The position numbers and the translations under genes are program-made. A DNA stretch of 32,199 nucleotides, taken from the NCBI GenBank assembly GCA_016935635.1, contig JAFGQP010000252.1, forward strand, positions 1 to 32,199. Reading direction: 5' to 3'. Position 1 is the first letter of the stretch; the number at the start of each line of letters is the position of its first letter. Origin of the DNA: Sedimentisphaerales bacterium. Lineage in GTDB: Bacteria > Planctomycetota > Phycisphaerae > Sedimentisphaerales > Anaerohalosphaeraceae. This document shows, one piece after another, positions 1 to 8,661 of this stretch. The notes below the pieces were generated by a model that did not search any database, was not told the DNA's origin, and saw nothing but the letters and a program-made list of their open reading frames with translations.

Positions 1-514
1 CATGATTGTTAATCGCATAGGCACGTCCGAAGTGACCTCCCAGGGTGCCCAGCGAAATCATTGCATTATTCTGCCATAGAAAGGGGGCGGTTTCATTGAC
101 TGTCGCGGTCTGTGAGCTGCCTGCAACCTGGTCGGATTCATTCAGGGCAAAAGGCATTGAACCGCTTCCGCCCAGCGTCCCCAGCCGGATAACTTGTGTG
201 CCATTCCACAGAAATCCGGCGGAATTGTCGTCACTGCCGACGATACGGCCGGCATTGTTAACGTCATGGTAGAGATATTCAAAACCGCACAGCATCGGCA
301 GTTCGGTCAGGGTTCCATCCTGCCACAGATATGGGGCAGCGGGCATTCCATTGGCCGGACCCGTAATCTGGTTCAGGTCGTTTAAGCCCGCCGGACCGAT
401 GACCATGCCGTTTGGCGGATAGGATGGCAAGAGGATATCGTAATTGGGGGCGGCTGCGGACGGAACAGTCAGACAGCCTGTCAATAGGATAAACAATCCA
501 TAGTTTGTTTTCAT
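1..514 (-). CDS. HAF-repeat-type secreted protein, N-terminal part, runs off left edge (not in the supplied ORF track)
   Basis: Manual reverse translation from ATG at 514: MKTNYGLFILLTGCLTVPSAAAPNYDILLPSYPPNGMVIGPAGLNDLNQITGPANG...RLGTLGGSGSMPFALNESDQVAGSSQT...ISLGTLGGHFGRAYAINNH, open to the edge. It has a signal peptide and repeated LGTLGG...A(L/I)N motifs typical of HAF repeats. A G-rich RBS-like tract (agaaggggg) lies upstream. Confidence 0.8.
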   Translation of the reverse strand, partial: MKTNYGLFILLTGCLTVPSAAAPNYDILLPSYPPNGMVIGPAGLNDLNQITGPANGMPAAPYLWQDGTLTELPMLCGFEYLYHDVNNAGRIVGSDDNSAGFLWNGTQVIRLGTLGGSGSMPFALNESDQVAGSSQTATVNETAPFLWQNNAMISLGTLGGHFGRAYAINNH

Positions 515-539
515 ACACGCCCCCTTCTCTTTTTGTATT

Positions 540-3500
540 TTAAACAGGAACATTCACTTCGCTATTGATCTGCTGCTGAGATTGAATCGCCGAAGCCGGT
601 GTTTTGGACTGGCATTCTGAAAAATAATCTTTGCGGGTAATCCAGGACAGCAGATCCGGATTATTCTGCACGATCCGACGGTGATGGATTTTACCATTCT
701 GATAGGCTTCCCAGACAGCCGATACCACGGGATTGGGCAGTTTGCCGGCGTTGCGAATCTCGGTAAATGAATCAGAAATTCCCTGATTGAACATGCGGGT
801 ACAGAAAAATTCCACCGTAAGATGATCCTTGGGGATACAATGATATACAACTGCTTTTGGCTGATAGATGGTTTTATAGCCCTTCTGTTTGATAGCACGG
901 GACAGGCCGGTTTCGCCATCGCCGCGAAGATGAATCAGTTCTTTGGGCATGGAATCCGGGCGGAATCCGTCGCAGGCGAATAAGACCTCTTTACGAATGG
1001 AGAAATTGCCGCCCCAAACGTAAATTGGATCTACTTCTCGTATCTGTTCTCCCATGTCAATCAATCCCAGTTGACCTACACAGTAACCAAAATTGCCAAC
1101 AGGTTTTACGAATTCTTTAAGCCAATCCGGGGGAGTCTGTTCGTATTCAGGCAGAATTTTACCGCCGACCAGGACCACACCGGTCGTCTCGAAGGTTTCG
1201 ACGACCGACCGAAGCCATAACGGGTCCACCTTGACATCGTCATCCAGATAACAGACATACTGGCCCCTGGCCTCTAATGCACCCCGATGGCGGCCGTTAT
1301 GCAGGCCGGGATTGGGTTCAAATACATACCGCAACTGCGGCAGCGATGTCTGCTGATAGGATTCTGCCACCTGACGCGTGGTATCTGTGGAGCCGTTGTC
1401 AACAATGATAATTTCATACGGCCAGCCGGGATTCTGGAGCGACAACAGAGAATTGAGCACTCGATCCACGGAAGCAGCACGATTGCGCGTAGGGATCACG
1501 ACAGACAAGCGGGGCATATCCGACGAAGGGGCCACGGACTGGATAGCCATTTGAGATGTCCTTTCCAAATAAAAGAGCAAATCGCAATAAATGACCTGGC
1601 CGGGGAAGACCTTGCGAATCTCGCCCAGATTGGTGTAATGAATAATTTTAGAGGTATGATCGGGATTAATCTGTCTGAGGATTCGATCACGGAATGCCTG
1701 GGGGGAATAATGGCGGGAGAAGGGAGCCTTGTATTGGTCATCCCGCCACACCTTCAGGGCGCCATCGTCAAACCGAATTTGACTCTGATCGCAAAGAGAG
1801 CTGGTGATATTATGATAAATAGAATCGACATAGAGCGGAGTAATCACCACCCTGCCTCCGGGCTTCAAGACACGCTGGCTTTCCTGAATAAAGCGGATGT
1901 CAGCGTCACCTTGAAAACACTCGAAGGCACATTGCAAGGACATTCCCTGAATCGACCGGTCGGCAAGCTGGGTATTGCCGGCATCGGCACCGATCTGGAT
2001 TCCATGAATGCCTTTGGGATATGCAATGTCCAGCTTATATGCGTTGATTCCCCGCTTGCGAAGGATTTCAGCGAAATTGCTGGCAGAGCCGGCGACATCG
2101 ATATAATTATCCCCCGGTTTGAGCCTGAGCAGTGCAGCGGACAAATAATGTTCAAGACATTTTTCTATGCAGACATTGCCCATTTTTTGATAGCGGTCGG
2201 TCAATTCCCGGAAGTCTTCCATCCATCGCATGAAATCAGCAACATCAATGGTCTTGTCTTCTATCGGTACATGGAGCGACCTGAATTGGGCAACTAATTG
2301 TTTGACATCCCGATGCTGTTTATGAAAGCTTTGCCGCGTTTGGTCACCCTCTGATACTGCTGTTTTGGGAGTGTTCATCGTTTGTACCGCAGTGCTTATC
2401 GCTGACGGATTCTGACTATTAGCCTTTGCTCGTATTACGTTTTTTGCTTGTTCTATTTCATCGCGAATCAACTGAAGGTCTTTCACGAGGATATCTCGTT
2501 TGGATTGGGGTAGTTTCTGAGCCTGCTTATACAAATCATACTGCATTTTCACCGCAGATTTGACCCTGGGAGCCAGCTTCATCAATTCCTGACGGATAGA
2601 TACAGGAAGCTGCGGGGTTGCAATTGGAATTTTATCACCTTTTTTGCGATCTGTGTTAATATCCTGCAGGAAATATTTGTTTTTCTGACAGATTTCAAAC
2701 AACTCCGTTCCTTCGAAGGGTTTGGGCTCGAAGAAATGAACATCACTGATTCCAGGATATTGTAATGCAAAGTCAAATGAGTTAAAGACATGCTCTACCG
2801 TCTCGCCGGGCAGACCGAGGATAAAGAATGCCACAACATCAACTCCCTGCCGCTGAAGGCCATCCATGCATCTGCGAATATCATCGAGCGTTTCTCCTTT
2901 TTTAATCAGCTTCAGGATATCATCATTGGCACTTTCAATGCCAATTGCGACATATTCCAGAGCATAGTCTTTCATCGCTGCAATCAGTTCTTCATCATAA
3001 TCGTTGGCGCGCATACCGTCCGAACTGATCCCAATTTTCAAATCAAGCCCTTTCAGTTCCCGGCAGAATTGGATAATCCTGTCCCGGGACATAAAAAAAT
3101 TACTATCAGCAAAATTGAACCTCCTATAGCCGTGATCATACCAATAGCGAACCTCCTCAACCATCCTGGCTACGCTGTTAGCCCGCCATTTGCGTCCCAT
3201 CGACTTGTGGGCTCCGCAGAAAATACAGGAAAACGGACAGCCGCGAGACGAAATAAGCACCATCCTGGAACCATAATGACTTATATTCATTTTGGCATAG
3301 CGAGGAAACGGCAGATTATCCAGATTTTCAATTAATTTTCGTGGGGGTGTCAGGTATTTCTGCCCATCACGTCGAAAGGCTATCCCCGTAATTTGGTCCA
3401 AAGGTTTGCCGCTGAGCATATCCAGCATAAAAGGCTCACCTTCATGAAAGACGACCACATCCGCTTCAGGACATTCATCCAATACTGCCTCTTTGATATA

Positions 3501-4736
3501 GGATGCGTGCGGTCCACCAACAATGATCGGAATATCACTTCGAAGCTGTTTGATTCGGCGAATCAGAGCATAATGGCTTTCATAGTCCAGCGACATAAGA
3601 GAAAATCCTATATGGCTGGGAGCAAAAGCGGAAATTTTCTGATGCAAAACCTGCTCAGATTCAACCTGTAAATCACATATTTCATACTCAGCACCGACCT
3701 GTTCCATTATCTGGGCCAGATACCCGATTCCAACCGGCAAGCTCGGATTGGGATACGGTGTTGAAGGATATACAGGCCGGACCAAAAGCGGCCGAAAACT
3801 GAAACGAGAAGATGCCTGGGCGGTCTTTATCACAGCGCGTTCTGTTGTTTCCGGCGCCTGATCGATGATGTATTTACCTGCGATCTGATAAATGATTTTC
3901 AAATCCGACTCGGTCAGATCTTCTTTCCAGGCACCATTTTTGCCTTTGCGGAAGAAACCCTCGGGTTCTTTGGAAACCGGTCCAAATTTATTTTCAAACT
4001 CACCGAATACGGGAATGGGAGTACCGCCGGATGTGGCCGACTTATCGATACGATTGGCATCAATGGCTGCTTTGATCTGTTCGGTACTATAATCCAATTT
4101 CAAAAACTTAAATAGCTGAGCCAGCACCTCTTCGGCCAAAGGCGAGTTTAACTGTTCATAGCGTACTTCATAAAAATGGTCGGCACAGACTTGCCTTTTA
4201 AATTGGTTGACCGTCTCAAGATAACGCACCCATGTTTTGGCGGAGGCTTCCACGCTGGACGGCGCCCAGGATTTGCCCCAGCCGCGTGAGGCGGCCACCA
4301 GGGACGCCACCACATCCCGCACATCCCGCAGAATATAAATAAATCTGGCATCCGGCAGCAGTTCTTTGATTTCATTAAGAAACAAGGCATGGCCGGGGGT
4401 CTTTTCCAGAAAATAGTCGGTTTCGGGCAGACTGCCGATCATCGGGGCCAGCAAATCCATCAAGTAGGATTTCAGAATTCGTTTATAGTCGGATTCCTTA
4501 AAATAGGCAGGCAGCCCTACAGGACGTCCTTCCTTTTTACTCATCAGCAGCTTCCACATCCTGAGCTGATGTCCAACGAACATATCGAACACATTGGATT
4601 CCTGGCCGGAATGAATTTTGGGGTGACTCATCAAAAGCCTCTGGAGCCATGTTGTGCCGCTGCGAGGACACCCTACGACAAAGACCAGATTTTTTCCTGT
4701 ATAGTCCAGCATTTCCATTCCGTTTCGCTGCTCCAT
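540..4736 (-). CDS. Four-domain fusion: sulfotransferase (N-term) - B12-binding-type radical SAM - class I SAM methyltransferase-like - GT2 glycosyltransferase (C-term)
   Basis: One uninterrupted 1398-aa ORF. VVGCPRSGTTWLQRLLMSHP (PAPS-loop type); VGIGYLAQIMEQVGAEYEICDLQ...IVGGPHAS (B12-binding-like fold) then SSRGCPFSCIFCGAH (CxxxCxxC); DNYIDVAGSASNFAEIL...VLKPGGRVVITP (methyltransferase-like); LSVVIPTRNRAASVDRVLNSLL...YEIIIVDNGSTD...CYLDDDVKVDP (GT2). Confidence 0.9.
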   Translation of the reverse strand: MEQRNGMEMLDYTGKNLVFVVGCPRSGTTWLQRLLMSHPKIHSGQESNVFDMFVGHQLRMWKLLMSKKEGRPVGLPAYFKESDYKRILKSYLMDLLAPMIGSLPETDYFLEKTPGHALFLNEIKELLPDARFIYILRDVRDVVASLVAASRGWGKSWAPSSVEASAKTWVRYLETVNQFKRQVCADHFYEVRYEQLNSPLAEEVLAQLFKFLKLDYSTEQIKAAIDANRIDKSATSGGTPIPVFGEFENKFGPVSKEPEGFFRKGKNGAWKEDLTESDLKIIYQIAGKYIIDQAPETTERAVIKTAQASSRFSFRPLLVRPVYPSTPYPNPSLPVGIGYLAQIMEQVGAEYEICDLQVESEQVLHQKISAFAPSHIGFSLMSLDYESHYALIRRIKQLRSDIPIIVGGPHASYIKEAVLDECPEADVVVFHEGEPFMLDMLSGKPLDQITGIAFRRDGQKYLTPPRKLIENLDNLPFPRYAKMNISHYGSRMVLISSRGCPFSCIFCGAHKSMGRKWRANSVARMVEEVRYWYDHGYRRFNFADSNFFMSRDRIIQFCRELKGLDLKIGISSDGMRANDYDEELIAAMKDYALEYVAIGIESANDDILKLIKKGETLDDIRRCMDGLQRQGVDVVAFFILGLPGETVEHVFNSFDFALQYPGISDVHFFEPKPFEGTELFEICQKNKYFLQDINTDRKKGDKIPIATPQLPVSIRQELMKLAPRVKSAVKMQYDLYKQAQKLPQSKRDILVKDLQLIRDEIEQAKNVIRAKANSQNPSAISTAVQTMNTPKTAVSEGDQTRQSFHKQHRDVKQLVAQFRSLHVPIEDKTIDVADFMRWMEDFRELTDRYQKMGNVCIEKCLEHYLSAALLRLKPGDNYIDVAGSASNFAEILRKRGINAYKLDIAYPKGIHGIQIGADAGNTQLADRSIQGMSLQCAFECFQGDADIRFIQESQRVLKPGGRVVITPLYVDSIYHNITSSLCDQSQIRFDDGALKVWRDDQYKAPFSRHYSPQAFRDRILRQINPDHTSKIIHYTNLGEIRKVFPGQVIYCDLLFYLERTSQMAIQSVAPSSDMPRLSVVIPTRNRAASVDRVLNSLLSLQNPGWPYEIIIVDNGSTDTTRQVAESYQQTSLPQLRYVFEPNPGLHNGRHRGALEARGQYVCYLDDDVKVDPLWLRSVVETFETTGVVLVGGKILPEYEQTPPDWLKEFVKPVGNFGYCVGQLGLIDMGEQIREVDPIYVWGGNFSIRKEVLFACDGFRPDSMPKELIHLRGDGETGLSRAIKQKGYKTIYQPKAVVYHCIPKDHLTVEFFCTRMFNQGISDSFTEIRNAGKLPNPVVSAVWEAYQNGKIHHRRIVQNNPDLLSWITRKDYFSECQSKTPASAIQSQQQINSEVNVPV

Positions 4737-4747
4737 GATTGAACTTT

Positions 4748-5182
4748 CTAAAACCGCTGTTTTTCCTGGGGGCCCAGGTACGGGCCCTGTTTGACTTCCA
4801 GCAGGACGGTGTCTTTGAGGCAGCGGAAGCCGTGACCGCCGCTGATCAGCAGCAGGACATCGCCCTGCCGCAGCAGACGGGTGCAGATAAACTCTTTGGC
4901 GTCGGTGTAGAAATCCGCTTCCAACATGCCTTTGCGAACCACCAGGACTTCGGAGGTCCCTTGCAGGTGACGCTCCATCGGGACATGGATATGACGGGGA
5001 ATGATCCCCCCTTCCGGATAAACGACAAATCCCACTTGCTGCTTGACATCGTCGCCGGTGACGAATTCCGTCTCGTCGGGCATCTTTTCAGCACGAATGA
5101 TGGTGGCAATTAACTGCCCATCACATTCGATGCTCTCGACGAGTGTATCATTTTGTACAATCAGATGATCTTTCATACCCAA
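4748..5182 (-). CDS. Cupin-domain protein, possibly sugar-related
   Basis: 144 aa; GGIIPRHIHVPMERHLQGTSEVLVVRKGMLEADFYTD...LLRQGDVLLLISGGHGFRCL, a conserved cupin pattern. Operon-like spacing with neighbours. Confidence 0.7.
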   Translation of the reverse strand: MGMKDHLIVQNDTLVESIECDGQLIATIIRAEKMPDETEFVTGDDVKQQVGFVVYPEGGIIPRHIHVPMERHLQGTSEVLVVRKGMLEADFYTDAKEFICTRLLRQGDVLLLISGGHGFRCLKDTVLLEVKQGPYLGPQEKQRF

Positions 5183-5214
5183 TACGAGCCCTGAATGCTG
5201 TGTTACCGCTTTGA

Positions 5215-5538
5215 TTATTTGCCTTTATAGCCGCCGAGGGCATGCAGCCCCTGACGAATCTGCGTCAGTTTATCCGAGACTTCCTGCCGCTGGTCAGAGA
5301 TAATCAGGCAGATATCCTTGTACATCTGCTCGAGGCGGCGTTTGCGTTCGGCGAATTCAGGGCGGTTGAGGACTTTCTGCCGGGTCAGTTCTTCGGCAAT
5401 CGGGGCGGACTGTTCGGCAATGGCACTGGCACCATCGAGGTCATAACTGCGCAGTCTGTCGGCCTGCCGCATCAGGAGATTTTCAAGAAAATCCGCCATC
5501 GCTGCATAATCGGTTGAAGATTGTGTGTTTACGTCCAT
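5215..5538 (-). CDS. Small helical protein, FliT/FlgN-type export-chaperone-like
   Basis: 107 aa, predicted mostly helical/coiled-coil (FLENLLMRQADRLRSYDLDGASAIAEQSAPIAEELTRQ...). Assignment rests on size, helicity and flagellar context only. Confidence 0.4.
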   Translation of the reverse strand: MDVNTQSSTDYAAMADFLENLLMRQADRLRSYDLDGASAIAEQSAPIAEELTRQKVLNRPEFAERKRRLEQMYKDICLIISDQRQEVSDKLTQIRQGLHALGGYKGK

Positions 5539-5556
5539 GTGTATTGTATCCTTTCA

Positions 5557-6180
5557 TCAGGCCGGAATCGGGATGCGATTTTCCGCCTCTTCCAGCAGGT
5601 TTTTGGCATCGGTATTGTTGGGTTCCAGAGCCAATATGTCTTTTAAAATCCGTCGAGCCCTGTCGGGTTGTCTTTCTTTCAGATATAACGTCGCCAGGCA
5701 GAACATCACCGCGGTATCGGCCGGATGGAGATTCAAATAGGTATTGAGGTATTCAATCACGCGGGCAAAGGAGCCCATCTGGCAGGAAACCTGAAACAGC
5801 CCCAGCAGCGCCGTCAGGTTGTCGCCGTCCAGTTCGAGACTTTTCAAATACAAATCGAAGGCATTCTGCCAGTTCTTCTGCTGCTGGGCAATCATGGCCA
5901 GCCCGGCCAGCGCTTTGCTGCATTGGGCATCCAGGCGGAGTGCGACGCGAAAGGCGATTTCGGCATCGGCCAGCTTGCCCTGCTGCAAGGCGATGACACC
6001 CGTGCCCATGTAAGGCCCGGCCTCGTCGGGGGCCAGCATCGCGGCGCGCTCGTAGCAATCCTGAGCCTGGACGTAATCGCCGACCGTGGCGTAACAGTCG
6101 CCCATCTCTTGTACAATGTCGTAATGCTGCGTCCAGCCGTGGTCGGGAACGGCGGTCTGACGGGTCAAGTCCATACACAA
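5557..6180 (-). CDS. TPR-repeat protein
   Basis: 207 aa with tandem TPR units (YVQAQDCYERAAMLAPDEAGPYMGTGVIALQQGKLADAEIAFRVALRLDAQ...). Overlaps the upstream gene by 16 nt. Confidence 0.85.
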   Translation of the reverse strand: MCMDLTRQTAVPDHGWTQHYDIVQEMGDCYATVGDYVQAQDCYERAAMLAPDEAGPYMGTGVIALQQGKLADAEIAFRVALRLDAQCSKALAGLAMIAQQQKNWQNAFDLYLKSLELDGDNLTALLGLFQVSCQMGSFARVIEYLNTYLNLHPADTAVMFCLATLYLKERQPDRARRILKDILALEPNNTDAKNLLEEAENRIPIPA

Positions 6181-7844
6181 GTCTCCACAGGTTGCACAGA
6201 AGCGGTATTTGATTGCGTTTTAGGTATCAGGATATCGGCCGCGGCGGGCAGGTATCCGGTGGATTGTCCATCCAGAATGCCCGCTGCCTGACGATACAGG
6301 CCGGCGGCAATTTGGGGACGGTTATTTTTCTTTTCAGCGCGGGCCTGAATCATCAGGGACGCGACGGTGGGCCGAATCCGGTTGACTTCGGCAATGGTGC
6401 GGGCGGCATGGGCATAGTGTCCTGCCTGAAGCAGCGCGTTGGCCTGACGGGTACGCATCCAGACGGCGTTGCCGTGATGTTCGGCCATGTAATCATAGAC
6501 GCGGGCGGCACGGGTCCACTGGCCGTCCAGTTGGCACATTTCCGCTCCACTGAGCAGATTGTCAAACTGGAAGGGATATTCCTTGAATTCGGGCTTTCGA
6601 ATTGGAATTCCTGCGGCCATGAGGGCCTGCTGCGGGTCGAGGGCCGGATGGCGAGTGATGGCTTTGCGCAAGGTATCGGTATAGATTGCCGCACCAAAAT
6701 GGGTATCGTCGGATTCGACGATCTGGCAGGCCAGATGGGTCTGATGCCCGCTCAGCAGCGGATACAGCGAGCGTTCGACAAACATGGCTTCATCCGGCGG
6801 GATTGAAATACCTGCCGGCAGAAAGACCGTCCAGTCCGCATCCACCTGCTGGAGCATTTTATTGAGGCGTACCGAGAGCGAATCCTCCGGGCGGACTTCC
6901 ACCGGCACAAGATTGGGAACGCAGGACTGGAATCGCTGGCGCTCCTGGGCCGTGAGGGGGACAAAGAGCCGATAGGGATAGAAGCTGTGCGACCAGATAT
7001 CGCGCAGCATCTGTTCCAGCGCCCCATCCAGACGGGAGGCCAGCACGACGATGGCGGAGTCTTCCACACAAGGCCAGGGCTTGGGCGGCCGGGTTGTGCG
7101 GATGGTCAGCAGGTTGCGGATATAATCGTTGACATTCTTACGTCGCTGGACTGAAATTCGGTCGCAATCGCCGACGGGGGCATAATACTCCCCTGTCACA
7201 ATCGGCACGTGGAGAAAATCTGTAAAAAAGCACAATCGGCGGGTCAAGTCCCAGTCGATGAGAACATTGAGCGATTCATTGTACCGCCCGGCCTTATCCA
7301 GCAGGTCGCGTCGATGCATGAGACTGACGTGCAGGGCATGGTTGAACTGGAACATCAGCATGCGGTCAAAATCGCGGCTGATTTCCACATTTTTGGCCAG
7401 CACTCGCCTGCGTCCGTCCGGCAGAACGCGGCAATGGGCCTTGTATAAATCGCCATAGACTACACCATAATCGGGATTCTGCGAAATGGATCGCAATAGA
7501 GTTTCTATGTGATGCGGGAAGAATTTATCGTCGTCACCCAGATAACAGACGTAGTCCCCTTTGGTCCGGGCCAGCGCTTCGTTAAAAGAATACGGCAGGC
7601 CCCGGTTCTGGTCGCGGTCGATGAATGTCAGACGCGAATCGTTAAATTGACTGACCACATCGCGGACGGGCAATCCGCCATCGCGTGTCAGGATGATTTC
7701 AAAATTGGGCCAGGTCTGCCGAAAGATACTGTCCAGCGCTTCGGCCAGGTACGCAGGCCGGTTGTAGGTGCTGATCAGCACCGTAACCAGGGGGCCGCAA
7801 CCGGGAACTCTCGGACGCTGGAATGTCTTTTTATCGGTTATCAC
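6165..7844 (-). CDS. GT2 glycosyltransferase with second GT2-like region and C-terminal TPR
   Basis: 559 aa; PLVTVLISTYNRPAYLAEALDSIFRQTWPNFEIILTRDGG...DYVCYLGDDDKFFPHH; second GT-like region (SAIVVLASRLDGALEQMLRDIW...ADWTVFLPAGISIPPDEAM); C-terminal TPR-like helices. Confidence 0.85.
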   Translation of the reverse strand: MITDKKTFQRPRVPGCGPLVTVLISTYNRPAYLAEALDSIFRQTWPNFEIILTRDGGLPVRDVVSQFNDSRLTFIDRDQNRGLPYSFNEALARTKGDYVCYLGDDDKFFPHHIETLLRSISQNPDYGVVYGDLYKAHCRVLPDGRRRVLAKNVEISRDFDRMLMFQFNHALHVSLMHRRDLLDKAGRYNESLNVLIDWDLTRRLCFFTDFLHVPIVTGEYYAPVGDCDRISVQRRKNVNDYIRNLLTIRTTRPPKPWPCVEDSAIVVLASRLDGALEQMLRDIWSHSFYPYRLFVPLTAQERQRFQSCVPNLVPVEVRPEDSLSVRLNKMLQQVDADWTVFLPAGISIPPDEAMFVERSLYPLLSGHQTHLACQIVESDDTHFGAAIYTDTLRKAITRHPALDPQQALMAAGIPIRKPEFKEYPFQFDNLLSGAEMCQLDGQWTRAARVYDYMAEHHGNAVWMRTRQANALLQAGHYAHAARTIAEVNRIRPTVASLMIQARAEKKNNRPQIAAGLYRQAAGILDGQSTGYLPAAADILIPKTQSNTASVQPVETCVWT

Positions 7845-8587
7845 TTTAGTTTAAAATCCATCGACATAATTACAGACAGAATCACATCGGGTGATAATTC
7901 GGCTGCGGCGACGATACCTGAAAATTCGTTGTCGGAGTCATTCTGATTACTATCATCGACTAAAATCACCGGGATATGCACCGCCACGGCCATGGCGGCA
8001 TAGCCTTTTTCAGTCGTTATCAGCATGTCGCACTGGCTCAACACGGAGGCCGATTCACGGGCCATCAGTTTTCCGGTCAGATTCTTGCCGGTGCTGCATT
8101 CGGTTCGGCGTTCGGCCAGGAGGACAAAGCCTCCGTGAAGCTGCTGGTCGATGGCCTGACAAATCTGGTTCCATTGTCCAAGCCGCTGCTCGGTCAGCAT
8201 CGGCTCCAAGCCCAGTGCCAGACGCGGTCGCTGAATGGAGCCAATTCCGAAACGCTGGGTACGAAGCGTATCAAAGCCGTTCAGATTAATCTGGGGCTGG
8301 TCGTCAGGCACATTGACACCAATCTGCTGAGCCAACGCGGAGACCCGCTTGCGGATGCTCATGGGGCCGGAGGGACTTTCGAGGCGGATGATTTTATGGT
8401 ACTGCCCTGCAGTGACTTCAAGTTCATCATACGCGACGGAAGCAATGGCCGGATGGCCGGTGTATAAATCCGCATGTTCGTGGCAGACGGTCAGACGGCA
8501 TTGCGGGCCGTATTTTTGCGCAATAACCCGCAGGACCGGCTCTGCACACACGGCTTCTGTAATATCGCCCTCAACCACGACAAGCAC
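7841..8587 (-). CDS. GT9 (heptosyltransferase)-like protein, short; start uncertain
   Basis: 248 aa; VLVVVEGDITEAVCAEPVLRVIAQKYGPQCRLTVCHE N-terminus and SVLSQCDMLITTEKGYAAMAVAVHIPVILV C-terminal motif resemble GT9. The frame stays open upstream of the GTG at 8587 toward the end of the preceding gene. ATGA overlap with the downstream gene. Confidence 0.6.
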   Translation of the reverse strand: MLVVVEGDITEAVCAEPVLRVIAQKYGPQCRLTVCHEHADLYTGHPAIASVAYDELEVTAGQYHKIIRLESPSGPMSIRKRVSALAQQIGVNVPDDQPQINLNGFDTLRTQRFGIGSIQRPRLALGLEPMLTEQRLGQWNQICQAIDQQLHGGFVLLAERRTECSTGKNLTGKLMARESASVLSQCDMLITTEKGYAAMAVAVHIPVILVDDSNQNDSDNEFSGIVAAAELSPDVILSVIMSMDFKLK

Positions 8588-8661
8588 CGGACCGTTGATT
8601 TCTTCACGGGCAGACGGCCGGCCATCCGCTGGGGTTGGGTCAGCGGACTCCGTTGTCGAGT

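Noticed and set aside
279-518. 79-aa minus-strand ORF and overlapping plus ORFs 45-272 and 194-385
   Set aside because: They overlap the HAF-repeat frame (1-514), which has a signal peptide and family motifs, in other frames.
1287-2297. 336-aa plus-strand ORF
   Set aside because: Antisense shadow of the well-supported fusion gene; no recognisable domain and biased composition expected from reverse-complement coding.
6213-6806. 197-aa plus-strand ORF, with similar long antisense ORFs at 5725-6291, 9109-9705 and 10759-11466
   Set aside because: All lie antisense to convincing glycosyltransferase/TPR genes and show no family motifs.
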